Made by a program: the position numbers and the translations under genes. Below, piece after piece: positions 33,349-40,331 of a stretch of DNA of 40,331 nt (positions within the stretch are counted from its first letter, which is position 1; each line of letters begins with the position of its first letter). A model generated the notes under the pieces. That model worked only from the letters and a program-made list of their open reading frames with translations. It searched no databases and was not told where the DNA came from. The DNA is from Bacteroidales bacterium (GTDB taxonomy: Bacteria; Bacteroidota; Bacteroidia; Bacteroidales; UBA932). Where the stretch lies: assembly GCA_004552965.1 (NCBI GenBank), contig SFMU01000016.1, positions 1 through 40,331 on the forward strand, read 5' to 3'.

Positions 33349-34503
33349 ATGAAGGATTGTGTCGACATATTCTCTACCCTGGAGGGTTTCCAAAGGCTTG
33401 TGCTGGAGGATATCCGCCGTTTCTTCGGGGCGGAAATCCCTTCGCATCTCCGCAAGAGGGATTTTGTCAGGCGTCTTGGCTCTTTCATAATCGACTCTCC
33501 CGAGGTTTGGCTCAGGCGTATGCTTGAGAGGGATCTGCGGCTTCTGCTGCATCTCGTTCAGGCAGGCCCGGAAGTGCCTGTGTGTCTTGAATATCCTGAC
33601 TATCCTTCCGTCCTGGAGACGGTCAAGCTGATCGGCTCGGACATCTCTGAAGACTGCCGTTTCCTCTGGATTCCCAAACCGCTCTATGATGTCGTCTCAC
33701 CGTTCATCGCCGATGTGATTTCCGAATGCGAGTCCGACGGTACGTTTGAAATGGAAAGGGCGGCCCTGGGCTACCTGCAGTTCTACGGCGTGATGAGCCT
33801 TGATGAGTTCTATGACTGCATGCTGGAGTACTGGAAGTTTTCTGGACGCGAGGACATCGACCTCTTCGCCAGGACTCTCTATGACAGCCCCATATTCAAG
33901 ATTGCCTACGTCGATGTCGAAGGGGAACGCTACTGCGTCTCTCCCAATGTCTTCAATCCCGTAGAAGTCCTGGACGGACGCAATGAGAATCCAAGCATCG
34001 GGATGAAGCATTTTTCGCCCGTGGAAGCTGTCAGGGCCGGATCCGGCTCCCCGCTCTTCGTCTTCGGCCTGGATACACCTCAAGGCATCGAACTTGTCCG
34101 TACCCTCACATCCTTGGGCTATTCCGGCGACGATCTTGTGAAGGTTGAGCACGACATCTGGATCAATTCGCAGATGATCCATTCCGACGATTCGACCGAG
34201 ATGATATTCACTGCAATCAGTTCGAGGCAGGATGACATCCCGTCCTTCGAAGCCTACGACCGGTGCATGCAGGTGGTCGCAGACTATGCAAACAGCCTTC
34301 CGAAATGGGTTCTCGGCGGTCATTCGTCCTTGGAAACCAACAGGATGAAGGTCTTGATCCAGTCGGAAGAGGATCCTTTCGACGCCATGGTCAGGGACAA
34401 TCCTCTCCTCGGTCTTTTCGTCTATCCGGTGCCACCTGATGAGGAATGCCCCTGCGGCAGCGGAATATCCTATCGGAACTGCCACGGCAAATTCAAATCC
34501 TAG
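33349..34503 (+). CDS. Protein of unknown function with C-terminal SEC-C zinc motif
   Basis: 384 residues from ATG 33349 (MKDCVDIFSTLEGFQRLVLE); a TTG at 33328 is possible but less likely. The first 360 residues match no family I can name. They are acidic, without membrane segments, with a helical start (LVLEDIRRFFGAEIPSHLRK) and mixed alpha/beta later (SPLFVFGLDTPQGIELVRTL). The end is a classic SEC-C motif, CPCGSGISYRNCHG, with the CxCx8CH zinc ligands also found at the end of SecA. SEC-C modules bind zinc and often ribosomes or nucleic acids. The gene begins 42 bp after the tRNA and has no obvious promoter of its own. Confidence 0.85.
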   Translation: MKDCVDIFSTLEGFQRLVLEDIRRFFGAEIPSHLRKRDFVRRLGSFIIDSPEVWLRRMLERDLRLLLHLVQAGPEVPVCLEYPDYPSVLETVKLIGSDISEDCRFLWIPKPLYDVVSPFIADVISECESDGTFEMERAALGYLQFYGVMSLDEFYDCMLEYWKFSGREDIDLFARTLYDSPIFKIAYVDVEGERYCVSPNVFNPVEVLDGRNENPSIGMKHFSPVEAVRAGSGSPLFVFGLDTPQGIELVRTLTSLGYSGDDLVKVEHDIWINSQMIHSDDSTEMIFTAISSRQDDIPSFEAYDRCMQVVADYANSLPKWVLGGHSSLETNRMKVLIQSEEDPFDAMVRDNPLLGLFVYPVPPDEECPCGSGISYRNCHGKFKS

Positions 34504-34574
34504 GGTGTATTTTTTTTTTTTGAATATGCCGGGGCATGCCTGTCCTGTCATGAATACTCCGGAGTCACCTGTCC
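34504..34574. other. Low-complexity spacer after the SEC-C gene
   Basis: No gene is seen. It contains a 12-T run (34510-34521), one GAATATG (34522), the direct repeat CCTGTCCTG (34539-34547 and 34568-34576) and the 10-bp palindrome ACTCCGGAGT (34556-34565). The T run may help end transcription of the SEC-C gene, but no stem precedes it. Confidence 0.5.
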
Positions 34575-34686
34575 TGATAAATAAATAGAGCCCGCTTCCC
34601 AGCGGGCCCTATCCGGTTAGTTAGTAGTGTATTACCTTATTAGAAAGAAGATTGCTACATCTTCTTGCTGATATACATTGATATCT
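34575..34686 (-). ncRNA. Predicted free-standing small RNA with a mini-ORF
   Basis: On the minus strand a full promoter (34693-34724) directs a transcript of roughly 110 nt. It holds an 8-bp hairpin, AAGAAGAT with ATCTTCTT (34645-34652 and 34659-34666, 6-nt loop), and ends in a strong terminator: GCCCGCT/AGCGGGC (34590-34607) followed by CTATTTATTTATC. The stretch 34620-34780 is far more AT-rich than its surroundings. A 7-codon frame, MYISKKM (34655-34678), overlaps the 5' arm of the hairpin. The next gene beyond the terminator is convergent, so this is not the leader of a downstream gene. Ends are estimated to within several bases. I cannot place it in a known RNA family. Confidence 0.62.
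34590..34607 (-). terminator. Intrinsic terminator of the predicted small RNA
   Basis: GCCCGCT (34590-34596) pairs with AGCGGGC (34601-34607) around a 4-nt loop. Read on the minus strand it is followed by CTATTTATTTATC, a U-rich tail. On the plus strand no T-run follows, so it should work only for minus-strand transcripts. Confidence 0.7.
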
Positions 34687-34692
34687 TGTTTG

Positions 34693-34724
34693 CAAATATA
34701 TACTGAAAAATCGTTTTTATCAAA
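34693..34724 (-). promoter_or_regulatory. Promoter of the predicted small RNA
   Basis: On the minus strand TTTG (complement of 34721-34724) and TATATTTG (complement of 34693-34700) are separated by 20 bp, one of the best promoter matches in the window. Confidence 0.72.
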
Positions 34725-34887
34725 TAATTCCAACAATTAAAACCATTATTTGATAATATTCTTAAATCAGACCCGGTTGCTCATGAATGTCCGTCATCTT
34801 GCCGCCTGAGCGGCCCGGGATGCTCTTTTCCTCCGCAAATGCCTCATCCACATTGACTTTGGATTCCGGTCGCCAGGAAACATGTGC
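34725..34887. other. Spacer between trmD and the small RNA
   Basis: No gene is supported. The first 50 bases are AT-rich, including TATCAAATAAT near 34719 and its near-complement ATTATTTGATA near 34744, an imperfect dyad upstream of the small-RNA promoter. The rest returns to normal composition and shows no clear signal. Confidence 0.4.
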
Positions 34888-35592
34888 CTATTTCTTGTTT
34901 TCCGGGGCCGCATCATACCGGTCGAGAAGGTGCGGGCGCAATTTTCTGGTTCTCTCCAGGGCCTGTTCGTCCTGCCATGCCTGGATGAGCTTCGGGTTGC
35001 CGCTCAAAAGGACTTCCGGAACCTTCCAGCCCTTGTAGTCGGCAGGTCTGGTGTAGATCGGCGGAGACAGGAGCCCGTCCTGAAAACAGTCGCTCAAGGC
35101 TGAAGTCTCGTCGCTGAGGACTCCCGGCACCAGACGGACGATGGAATCCGTCAGGAGGGCTGCCGGAATCTCTCCTCCGCTGACCACATAATCGCCGACA
35201 GAAATCTCCCTTGTGATGAGATGCTCTCTGATCCTGTGGTCGATGCCTTTGTAGTGACCGCAGAGTATGATGATGTTCTCCTTGAGTGACAGTTCGTTGG
35301 ATATTCCCTGATCCAGGACCTCTCCGTCCGGTGACATGTAGATGACCTCGTCATATTCCCTTTCCGCTTTCAATTCTTCGATCATCTTCTCCACGGGTTC
35401 TATCATCATGACCATACCGGCATCTCCACCGTAGGAATAGTCATCCACGGACAGGCGGGGGCCCAGTCCGTACTTCCTGATGTTGTGCACGTGTATTTCT
35501 ACAAGCCCGTTCTTGCGTGCCCTTCCGACGATGGAGTGGCTGAGAGGACTGTCCAGAAGTTCGGGGACTACTGTCAGAATATCTATTCGCAT
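34888..35592 (-). CDS. trmD: tRNA (guanine-N1)-methyltransferase TrmD
   Basis: SPOUT methyltransferase that makes m1G37 next to the anticodon and prevents +1 frameshifting. 234 residues from ATG 35592 (MRIDILTVVPELLDSPLSHS). Diagnostic segments: DDYSYGGDAGMVMMIEPV; the trefoil-knot AdoMet site IIILCGHYKGIDHRI, followed by ISVGDYVVSGGEIPAALL; and the C-terminal YTRPADYKGWKVPEVLLSG plus LIQAWQDEQALERTRKLRP. The catalytic Asp of SVGDYVxSGGE is present. It is monocistronic on its strand here; in many bacteria trmD sits with rpsP-rimM-rplS, which are absent nearby, as is common in Bacteroidota. Confidence 0.96.
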   Translation of the reverse strand: MRIDILTVVPELLDSPLSHSIVGRARKNGLVEIHVHNIRKYGLGPRLSVDDYSYGGDAGMVMMIEPVEKMIEELKAEREYDEVIYMSPDGEVLDQGISNELSLKENIIILCGHYKGIDHRIREHLITREISVGDYVVSGGEIPAALLTDSIVRLVPGVLSDETSALSDCFQDGLLSPPIYTRPADYKGWKVPEVLLSGNPKLIQAWQDEQALERTRKLRPHLLDRYDAAPENKK

Positions 35593-35682
35593 GTTTTTCC
35601 TGTTTAGCTGTTCCTTTGTCCGGGCAGGTGTCCGTGCTTTTCCCGAGGATCGGTTTCATGGCACAAATCCGGCCTGCCTTAT

Positions 35683-35709
35683 CCTATTTTTTGCAAAAAT
35701 AGGTTTTTT
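35683..35709. promoter_or_regulatory. AT-rich perfect dyad between trmD and the DUF349 gene
   Basis: CCTATTTTT (35683-35691) and AAAAATAGG (35695-35703) form a 9-bp inverted repeat with a 3-bp centre, followed on the plus strand by T6 (35704-35709). It looks like an intrinsic terminator but has no plus-strand gene before it. It covers the minus-strand -7 box of trmD (TATTTTTG, complement of 35694-35701), so it may be an operator or cruciform. Confidence 0.55.
35694..35701 (-). promoter_or_regulatory. -7 element of the trmD promoter
   Basis: The minus strand reads TATTTTTG, about 101 bp upstream of the trmD ATG, implying an unusually long leader of about 95 nt. Confidence 0.45.
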
Positions 35710-35723
35710 AATGATATTTTAGG

Positions 35724-35731
35724 TATATTTG
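35724..35731 (+). promoter_or_regulatory. -7 element of the DUF349-yidC promoter
   Basis: TATATTTG lies 52 bp before the ATG at 35784. No -33 TTG at the right spacing is seen. Confidence 0.55.
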
Positions 35732-35783
35732 TAAATGGCTATTTATGTAGCATTTGTGTAATAACTCTCAAATTACTTTTCTT

Positions 35784-37613
35784 ATGAGTGAAGATTTTGT
35801 TCCTGAGGTAACCGCTGCCCCAGATGTAGAAGAGACAACGAAGGCTCTTGATGAGGAGACCGCTGCTTCTGCGGCTGAAACTGTGGATCTCAATGCACTG
35901 TCCCTTTCCGAGCTTTCTGAAATGTTTGACAGATTGTCCCAGTCGGAAGACAGGATGAAGAGATATAAGGAGGCTGAAGCTATCAAGTCGGCCTTCTACA
36001 AGAAACTTTCCAAGGAGAAGGCTGAAGCCGGCCTCGGCGCCGCGGTGGACGAGCCTTCTTCGCGCGAGGATGTCGTCGATGAGGTAGTCGTTCCTGCCGA
36101 CGGCAACCTTGTGGCAGACAATCCTTTCGAGGCTATGGAGGCCGCTTTCAAGGGTGTCTATGCCAACTACAAGAAAGAACGTGCGGAGTACAACCGCCAG
36201 CAGGATGCCCTCAGGGAGGAGAACCTTGTCCTGAAGCAGGCTGTCATCGATGACCTCAAGGCTCTTGTCGAGAAACAGGAGGATGTCAACTCCACCTTCC
36301 CGGCATTCAGGGAACTCCAGAACCGCTGGAAGTCTATCGGACCAGTCCCTGCTTCCAAGTTCCGTGACCTGAACGACAATTACCAGTACAATGTCGAGAA
36401 GTTCTACGACATGGTGAAGATCAACAGGGATCTGCGCGATCTGGATTTCAAGAAGAATCTCGAGGCCAAGCAGAAGTTCTGCGAATTCGCTGAGAAGCTT
36501 TCCGAGAACGACAATGTTGTCGAGGCTTTCCGCGAGCTTCAGAAGCTCCACGAGCAGTGGAAGGAATTCGGCCCGGTCGCCAAGGAGTTCAGGGATTCGA
36601 TCTGGGAGAGATTCAAAGCCGCGACTTCAGTGATCAACAAGAAGTATCAGGCCTATTTCGAGGATCAGAAGGAGAAGCAGCAGGAGAATCTCGAGGAGAA
36701 GACCAAGCTGTGCGAGATGACTGAAGCCATCGCGTCAAAGGAAGTCAAGTCTTCCAACGAATGGAATACCCTTTCAGCTGAAATCGAGGAGATCCAGAAG
36801 AAATGGAGGACCATCGGATTCGCCACGAGGAAGGAAAACCAGAAGATTTACGACAGGTTCCGTGCTGCCTGCGACAAGTTCTTCGAGCGCAAGAGAGAGT
36901 ACTATGCCCAGTTCAAGGACACGATGAATGAGAACATGGAGAAGAAGCTCTCCCTCATCGAACAGGCAGAGGCTCTCAAGGACAGCAAGGAGTGGAAGAA
37001 GACCACCGAAGCTCTGATCGCTCTCCAGAAGCAGTGGAAGGAGATCGGCGCTGTCCCTCGCAAGAAGTCCGAGCAGCTCTGGAAGCGTTTCCGCGCCGCC
37101 TGCGACTCCTTCTTCAATGAGCGGGATGCCCAGGCCAAGCCGGAAAACGACTACTATGGCAACCTCAAGGCCAAGAAGGCTCTGATCGAGGAGATCAAGG
37201 CGTATGAGCTTTCCGAAGACGCAGCTGCAAACCTCGCTGCCGCAAAGGAGTTCGCGGCGAAGTGGCAGGGCATCGGCTTTGTGCCTTTCAAGGAAAAAGA
37301 GAATATTCAGGCAGCCTACAACGAGGCTTTCAAGTCCAAGTTCCCTGATTTCAATGCCCGCCCTCAGAGAGGAGGCGGCCGCACCTCCGGTGGACAGAAG
37401 AAGACGCTTTCCGAGAAAGACCGTCTTGTCCAGCAGTACGGCAAGCTCCAGCAGGACATCGTAACCTACGAGAACAACATCGGTTTCTTCTCGGCATCCA
37501 AGAATTCCGAACCGTTCATCAGACAGATGCAGGAGAGGATCGATGCCGCCAAGCAGGAACTGAAGGCACTTGAGGCAAAGATCAGGACTATCGAAGAGGC
37601 TGAGGAGGAATAG
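35784..37613 (+). CDS. DUF349 coiled-coil repeat protein
   Basis: 609-residue cytoplasmic-looking protein from ATG 35784 (MSEDFVPEVTAAPDVEE). After an acidic N terminus, five DUF349 repeats can be followed by their W-x-x-(I/F)-G signature: RWKSIGPVPASKFRDLNDNY, QWKEFGPVAKEFRDSIWERF, KWRTIGFATRKENQKIYDRF, QWKEIGAVPRKKSEQLWKRF and KWQGIGFVPFKEKENIQAAY. Each is about 70 residues and strongly helical. A Gly/Arg-rich linker (RPQRGGGRTSGGQKK) leads to a C-terminal coiled coil that probably dimerises it. The function of DUF349 repeats is unsettled. The gene lies 6 bp before yidC and is common in this position in Bacteroidales, as far as I know. Long in-frame codons before 35784 are not used. Confidence 0.9.
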   Translation: MSEDFVPEVTAAPDVEETTKALDEETAASAAETVDLNALSLSELSEMFDRLSQSEDRMKRYKEAEAIKSAFYKKLSKEKAEAGLGAAVDEPSSREDVVDEVVVPADGNLVADNPFEAMEAAFKGVYANYKKERAEYNRQQDALREENLVLKQAVIDDLKALVEKQEDVNSTFPAFRELQNRWKSIGPVPASKFRDLNDNYQYNVEKFYDMVKINRDLRDLDFKKNLEAKQKFCEFAEKLSENDNVVEAFRELQKLHEQWKEFGPVAKEFRDSIWERFKAATSVINKKYQAYFEDQKEKQQENLEEKTKLCEMTEAIASKEVKSSNEWNTLSAEIEEIQKKWRTIGFATRKENQKIYDRFRAACDKFFERKREYYAQFKDTMNENMEKKLSLIEQAEALKDSKEWKKTTEALIALQKQWKEIGAVPRKKSEQLWKRFRAACDSFFNERDAQAKPENDYYGNLKAKKALIEEIKAYELSEDAAANLAAAKEFAAKWQGIGFVPFKEKENIQAAYNEAFKSKFPDFNARPQRGGGRTSGGQKKTLSEKDRLVQQYGKLQQDIVTYENNIGFFSASKNSEPFIRQMQERIDAAKQELKALEAKIRTIEEAEEE

Positions 37614-37619
37614 CATAAG

Positions 37620-39488
37620 ATGGATAAGAATTCGATTACAGGACTAGTCCTGATTGCCCTGCTTCTTTTCGGCTTTTCGTTCTATCAGAACAGGCAGGAC
37701 CAGAAGAGGCGTGCCTATCAGGCTCAGCTTGACTCAATTGCCTTGGCGGACAGGATGCGCGCCGATTCGATCGCTCTCGAGGAAGCGCTCATCAAGGATT
37801 CCCTTGACATTTCGCAGGACTCCGCTTCTACAGGAATATACAAGGACTCTCTTCTTAATGTCGCGATGTCCTCCACCCCGGAGCTGGTCACCCTTTCGAA
37901 CGAAGTGTTCGAGGTGGCTTTCACCACGATGGGCGCCCAGCCATATTCGGCTAAGATGAAGGAATACACTGCCTATGGCGGTGACGACCTTTATCTTTTC
38001 AAGCCGGGCATGAGCTCCTACGGAATCGAGCTGTACGCCGGTGAAACCATCAACACCGCCAGCTTCAACTTCACTGTCTCCGAGCGCACCGACACTTCTG
38101 TGGCCATGCGTCTCCCTTTTTCCGGAGGCGGTTACATCGAACAGCGTTACGCGATTGAAGAGGGCTCATATTCAGTTAAGAACACCCTTTCGTTCATCGG
38201 TATGGAGAATGTCATTCCGAAGAATGTCTTCTCTTACGGCATCAACTATTCAGTCACGATGCCGAGGATGGAAAAAGGCTACAAGAATGAGGTTCAGTAC
38301 TCCAAACTCGACTACTACTTCTCTGGCGAGAAGGATGTGGAGTCCATCGGAAGAGGCCGCAGCGCGAACAAGAGCATATCCACCAAGCTTTCGTGGTTTG
38401 ACTTCCAGCAGCAGTTCTTCTCCGTCATCCTTCGGAACCCGAATGAGTTCACATCGGCCGATTTCGACCTCAAGTTCGCTTCAGAGGACGATCCTGACCA
38501 CAATCTGATGACCTGCACTGCGAATCTTACAGCCGATTTCCAGCCGGGTCAGCACGAGACTGTGATGCCGATGGAGTTCTACATGGGCCCGAACCACTAC
38601 CGTACGCTCAAGTCATACGATCAGAAATACGAGAAGGTAATTCCTCTTGGAGGCTGGCTTGTCGGCTGGTTCACCAAGTACTTCATCATTCCTCTGTTCG
38701 ACTTCCTCCACAGGTTCATCTCCAACTTCGGTATCATCATCCTTCTTATGACCATCGTCATCAAGATTGTGGTTCTTCCGTTCAGTTACAAGTCTTATGC
38801 GTCATCCGCCAAGATGCAGGCCATAAAGCCTGAAATCGACAAGCTGAACAAGAAGTATCCGAAGCAGGAGGATGCGATGAAGAAGCAGCAGGCTACGATG
38901 GATCTCTACAAGCGTGCCGGCATCAGTCCGATGGGTGGCTGTCTTCCGATGCTGCTGCAGTTCCCGATCCTGTGGGCGATGTTCCGCTTCTTCCCGGCTT
39001 CCATCGAGCTCCGGCAGCAGCCTTTCCTCTGGGCCGATGACCTCAGCGCCTACGATTCGATTCTGAACTTCGGTTTCAGGATTCCTCTGGTCGGCGACCA
39101 TCTCTCACTGTTTGCGCTTCTGATGGCCCTGTCGATGTTCTTCTATTCGAAGATCACCACTGCCAGCCAGCCTGGCGCAGACGATCCCAACATGGCTTCG
39201 ATGCGCTTCATGAGTGTCTGGATGATGCCGATAATGATGTTCTTCATCTGTAACAGCCTGTCTTCCGGTTTGAGTTACTACTATCTGCTCTCCAACCTCA
39301 TCACGATGGGTGAAACCTTCATAATCAAGAAGTACTGTGTCAACCCTGATGCAATAATGGCTAAGCTCAAGGCTTCCGAAGGCAAGAAGCAGCCGAAGAG
39401 CAAATGGCAGCTTCGTCTGGAAGAGGCTCAGCGCATGCAGGAACAGATGATGAAACAGAAACAACAGCAGAATGGTTCGCGCCGTTAA
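37620..39488 (+). CDS. yidC: Membrane protein insertase YidC
   Basis: Inner-membrane insertase/chaperone that works alone or with SecYEG. 622 residues from ATG 37620: TM1 (about 6-20, ITGLVLIALLLFGF), then a large periplasmic beta domain (about 60-345, e.g. YTAYGGDDLYLFKPGMSSYG), then the conserved 60KD_IMP core with LVGWFTKYFIIPLFDFLHRF, IILLMTIVIKIVVLPFSYKS, the coiled-coil cytoplasmic loop KMQAIKPEIDKLNKKYPKQE, GISPMGGCLPMLLQFPILWA, and later helices in LFALLMALSMFFYSKITT and WMMPIMMFFICNSLSSGL. The Arg of the hydrophilic groove seen in other YidC proteins is a Lys here (FSYKSYAS). The basic tail, QMMKQKQQQNGSRR, is typical. Confidence 0.96.
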   Translation: MDKNSITGLVLIALLLFGFSFYQNRQDQKRRAYQAQLDSIALADRMRADSIALEEALIKDSLDISQDSASTGIYKDSLLNVAMSSTPELVTLSNEVFEVAFTTMGAQPYSAKMKEYTAYGGDDLYLFKPGMSSYGIELYAGETINTASFNFTVSERTDTSVAMRLPFSGGGYIEQRYAIEEGSYSVKNTLSFIGMENVIPKNVFSYGINYSVTMPRMEKGYKNEVQYSKLDYYFSGEKDVESIGRGRSANKSISTKLSWFDFQQQFFSVILRNPNEFTSADFDLKFASEDDPDHNLMTCTANLTADFQPGQHETVMPMEFYMGPNHYRTLKSYDQKYEKVIPLGGWLVGWFTKYFIIPLFDFLHRFISNFGIIILLMTIVIKIVVLPFSYKSYASSAKMQAIKPEIDKLNKKYPKQEDAMKKQQATMDLYKRAGISPMGGCLPMLLQFPILWAMFRFFPASIELRQQPFLWADDLSAYDSILNFGFRIPLVGDHLSLFALLMALSMFFYSKITTASQPGADDPNMASMRFMSVWMMPIMMFFICNSLSSGLSYYYLLSNLITMGETFIIKKYCVNPDAIMAKLKASEGKKQPKSKWQLRLEEAQRMQEQMMKQKQQQNGSRR

Positions 39489-39500
39489 GTTTCTCTGACA

Positions 39501-40169
39501 GTGATACAGGACAAGATACACGACATTGTTGGAAAACTGCCATCAGGAGTAAAACTGGTGGCAGTTTCAAAATTCCATTCTGTTCCGGAGCTGATGGAAG
39601 CCTACCGGGCCGGCCAGAGATGTTTCGGGGAGAACCGGCCGCAGGAGTTTGCGATGAAAGTTCCCGAGATGCCCTCCGACATAGAATGGCATTTCATCGG
39701 CCATCTCCAGACCAATAAGCTCAAGCTTGTGCTTCCTTATGCATCTCTTGTGGAATCTATTGATTCAAAGAGACTTCTGGACAGCGTCAATGCATGGGGG
39801 AAGGCCAATGGCAAGGTTGTTCCCGTTCTGTTGGAGCTCCATCTCGGAGCTGAAGAAACCAAGGGTGGCTTCACCGACCAGGAAATCATTGACATTCTCT
39901 CTGAATATGTAGACGCGGATTCGGCATATTCTCATGTTCACATCCGCGGTTTGATGGGAATGGCAACCAACACTGACGACGAGGCCGTCATCGATTCGGA
40001 TTTCAGTCGCATCGAGGCTTTCAAGAAGAATCTCGACAGGATGTTTCCTTCTTTGAACGGTTTTACTGAACTTTCTATCGGTATGTCAGACGATTGGCAG
40101 CTGGCATTGCGTCACGGGGCTACGATCATCCGTGTAGGCACTGCCATATTCGGCCCCCGTAAAGTCTGA
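39501..40169 (+). CDS. YggS/PROSC-family pyridoxal phosphate homeostasis protein
   Basis: PLP-binding protein that buffers free pyridoxal phosphate and affects amino-acid metabolism. 222 residues from a GTG at 39501 (reads MIQDKIHDIVGKLPSG); no in-frame ATG is near, so GTG is the start. PLP lysine: LVAVSKFHS, Lys24. Other family marks are RCFGENRPQEF, WHFIGHLQTNKLKLVLPY, VPVLLELHLGAEETKGGF, HIRGLMGMATNTDD, and the phosphate-binding end ELSIGMSDDWQLALRHGAT plus IIRVGTAIFGPR. The gene follows yidC by 12 bp, so it may be in the same operon. Confidence 0.93.
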   Translation: MIQDKIHDIVGKLPSGVKLVAVSKFHSVPELMEAYRAGQRCFGENRPQEFAMKVPEMPSDIEWHFIGHLQTNKLKLVLPYASLVESIDSKRLLDSVNAWGKANGKVVPVLLELHLGAEETKGGFTDQEIIDILSEYVDADSAYSHVHIRGLMGMATNTDDEAVIDSDFSRIEAFKKNLDRMFPSLNGFTELSIGMSDDWQLALRHGATIIRVGTAIFGPRKV

Positions 40170-40192
40170 CTTAATGTATTATCGACTTTCCT

Positions 40193-40331
40193 ATGAATGA
40201 GACCATATATAGTTTTTCTCTGGTCGCTTTGCTGTCATTGATGTTCTTCATGGGCTTCAGCTTGATGTTTATGCATTTACCTGAGAATAAAAAAAGCAGG
40301 AGTTTCCTTCAGTCATGCAGGCTGATGGGAG
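40193..40331 (+). CDS. Start of a membrane protein (3' end outside window)
   Basis: An open frame from ATG 40193 runs to the window edge: MNETIYSFSLVALLSLMFFM, then GFSLMFMHLPENKKSRSFLQ and SCRLMG. One hydrophobic helix (about residues 7-28) is followed by a basic turn and the start of another helix. The pattern resembles the N-terminal membrane segment of AraC-type or LytTR-type regulators with several TM helices in Bacteroidales, but only 46 residues are visible. It lies 23 bp after the YggS gene. Confidence 0.6.
   Translation, partial: MNETIYSFSLVALLSLMFFMGFSLMFMHLPENKKSRSFLQSCRLMG

Noticed and set aside
33234..34503. tRNA-Ala as an integration site
   Set aside because: No direct repeat of the tRNA 3' end, integrase or composition shift was found downstream in the window.

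Overview
The window looks like chromosomal core DNA from a member of Bacteroidota, order Bacteroidales. Three things point there. Promoters carry the phylum-specific -7 element TAnnTTTG, sometimes with a -33 TTG or TTTG about 19-20 bp upstream. Several genes belong to families typical of the phylum: a BtuB/BtuG vitamin B12 pair under a cobalamin riboswitch, a glycine-lipid GlsA/GlsB pair, the DUF349 coiled-coil protein next to yidC, and an FGE-type lipoprotein. Ribosomal protein S1 has six S1 domains in a 600-residue protein. Base composition is moderately GC-rich, which would suit an Alistipes-like or uncultured Bacteroidales lineage; the genus cannot be fixed by eye. I see no phage, insertion sequence, CRISPR array or integron, and every long gene is intact except those cut by the two window edges.

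Layout. 1-3125 (minus): prfA (cut at its 3' end), a GNAT-like protein and mazG. 3186-4487 (plus): a CoA-transferase/acetyl-CoA hydrolase. 4494-7927 (minus): the B12 uptake unit, in transcription order riboswitch, btuB, btuG. 8064-8669 (plus): FKBP-type prolyl isomerase. 8677-9369 (minus): secreted SGNH hydrolase. 9486-19356 (plus): recR-mntP, corA-like, rpsA-rnz, a GH73/LysM protein, mltG and a long RelA/SpoT protein. 19353-22375 (minus): HAD phosphatase and uvrB. 22634-25607 (plus): htpG and lysO. 25612-29638 (minus): glsA, glsB and a secreted GH42-like protein. 29722-34503 (plus): YitT-family protein, a 157-residue unknown, a DUF4332 protein, a tandem FGE lipoprotein, tRNA-Ala(GGC) and a SEC-C protein. 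34575-35592 (minus): a predicted free-standing small RNA and trmD. 35784-40331 (plus): DUF349 protein, yidC, a YggS-type PLP protein and the start of a membrane protein.

Functions cluster around housekeeping: translation (prfA, rpsA, rnz, trmD, tRNA-Ala), envelope building (mltG, GH73/LysM, yidC, glsAB), repair (recR, uvrB), stress (relA/spoT, htpG, mazG, FKBP) and ion or cofactor transport (btuB/btuG, mntP, corA, lysO, YitT).

The most unusual signals lie outside the genes. (1) The 7-mer GAATATG/CATATTC occurs at least 54 times, about tenfold above chance. It falls on both strands, in several reading frames and between genes, at a density like that of DNA-uptake sequences. (2) An AT-rich, compact transcription unit at 34575-34686 (minus) has a textbook promoter, a 7-codon mini-ORF folded into a hairpin, and an intrinsic terminator. 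(3) A 12-bp perfect inverted repeat lies upstream of htpG. (4) The rpsA and corA leaders are structured. (5) mazG and lysO may be leaderless. All coordinates come from reading the sequence by eye; no searches or folding programs were run.
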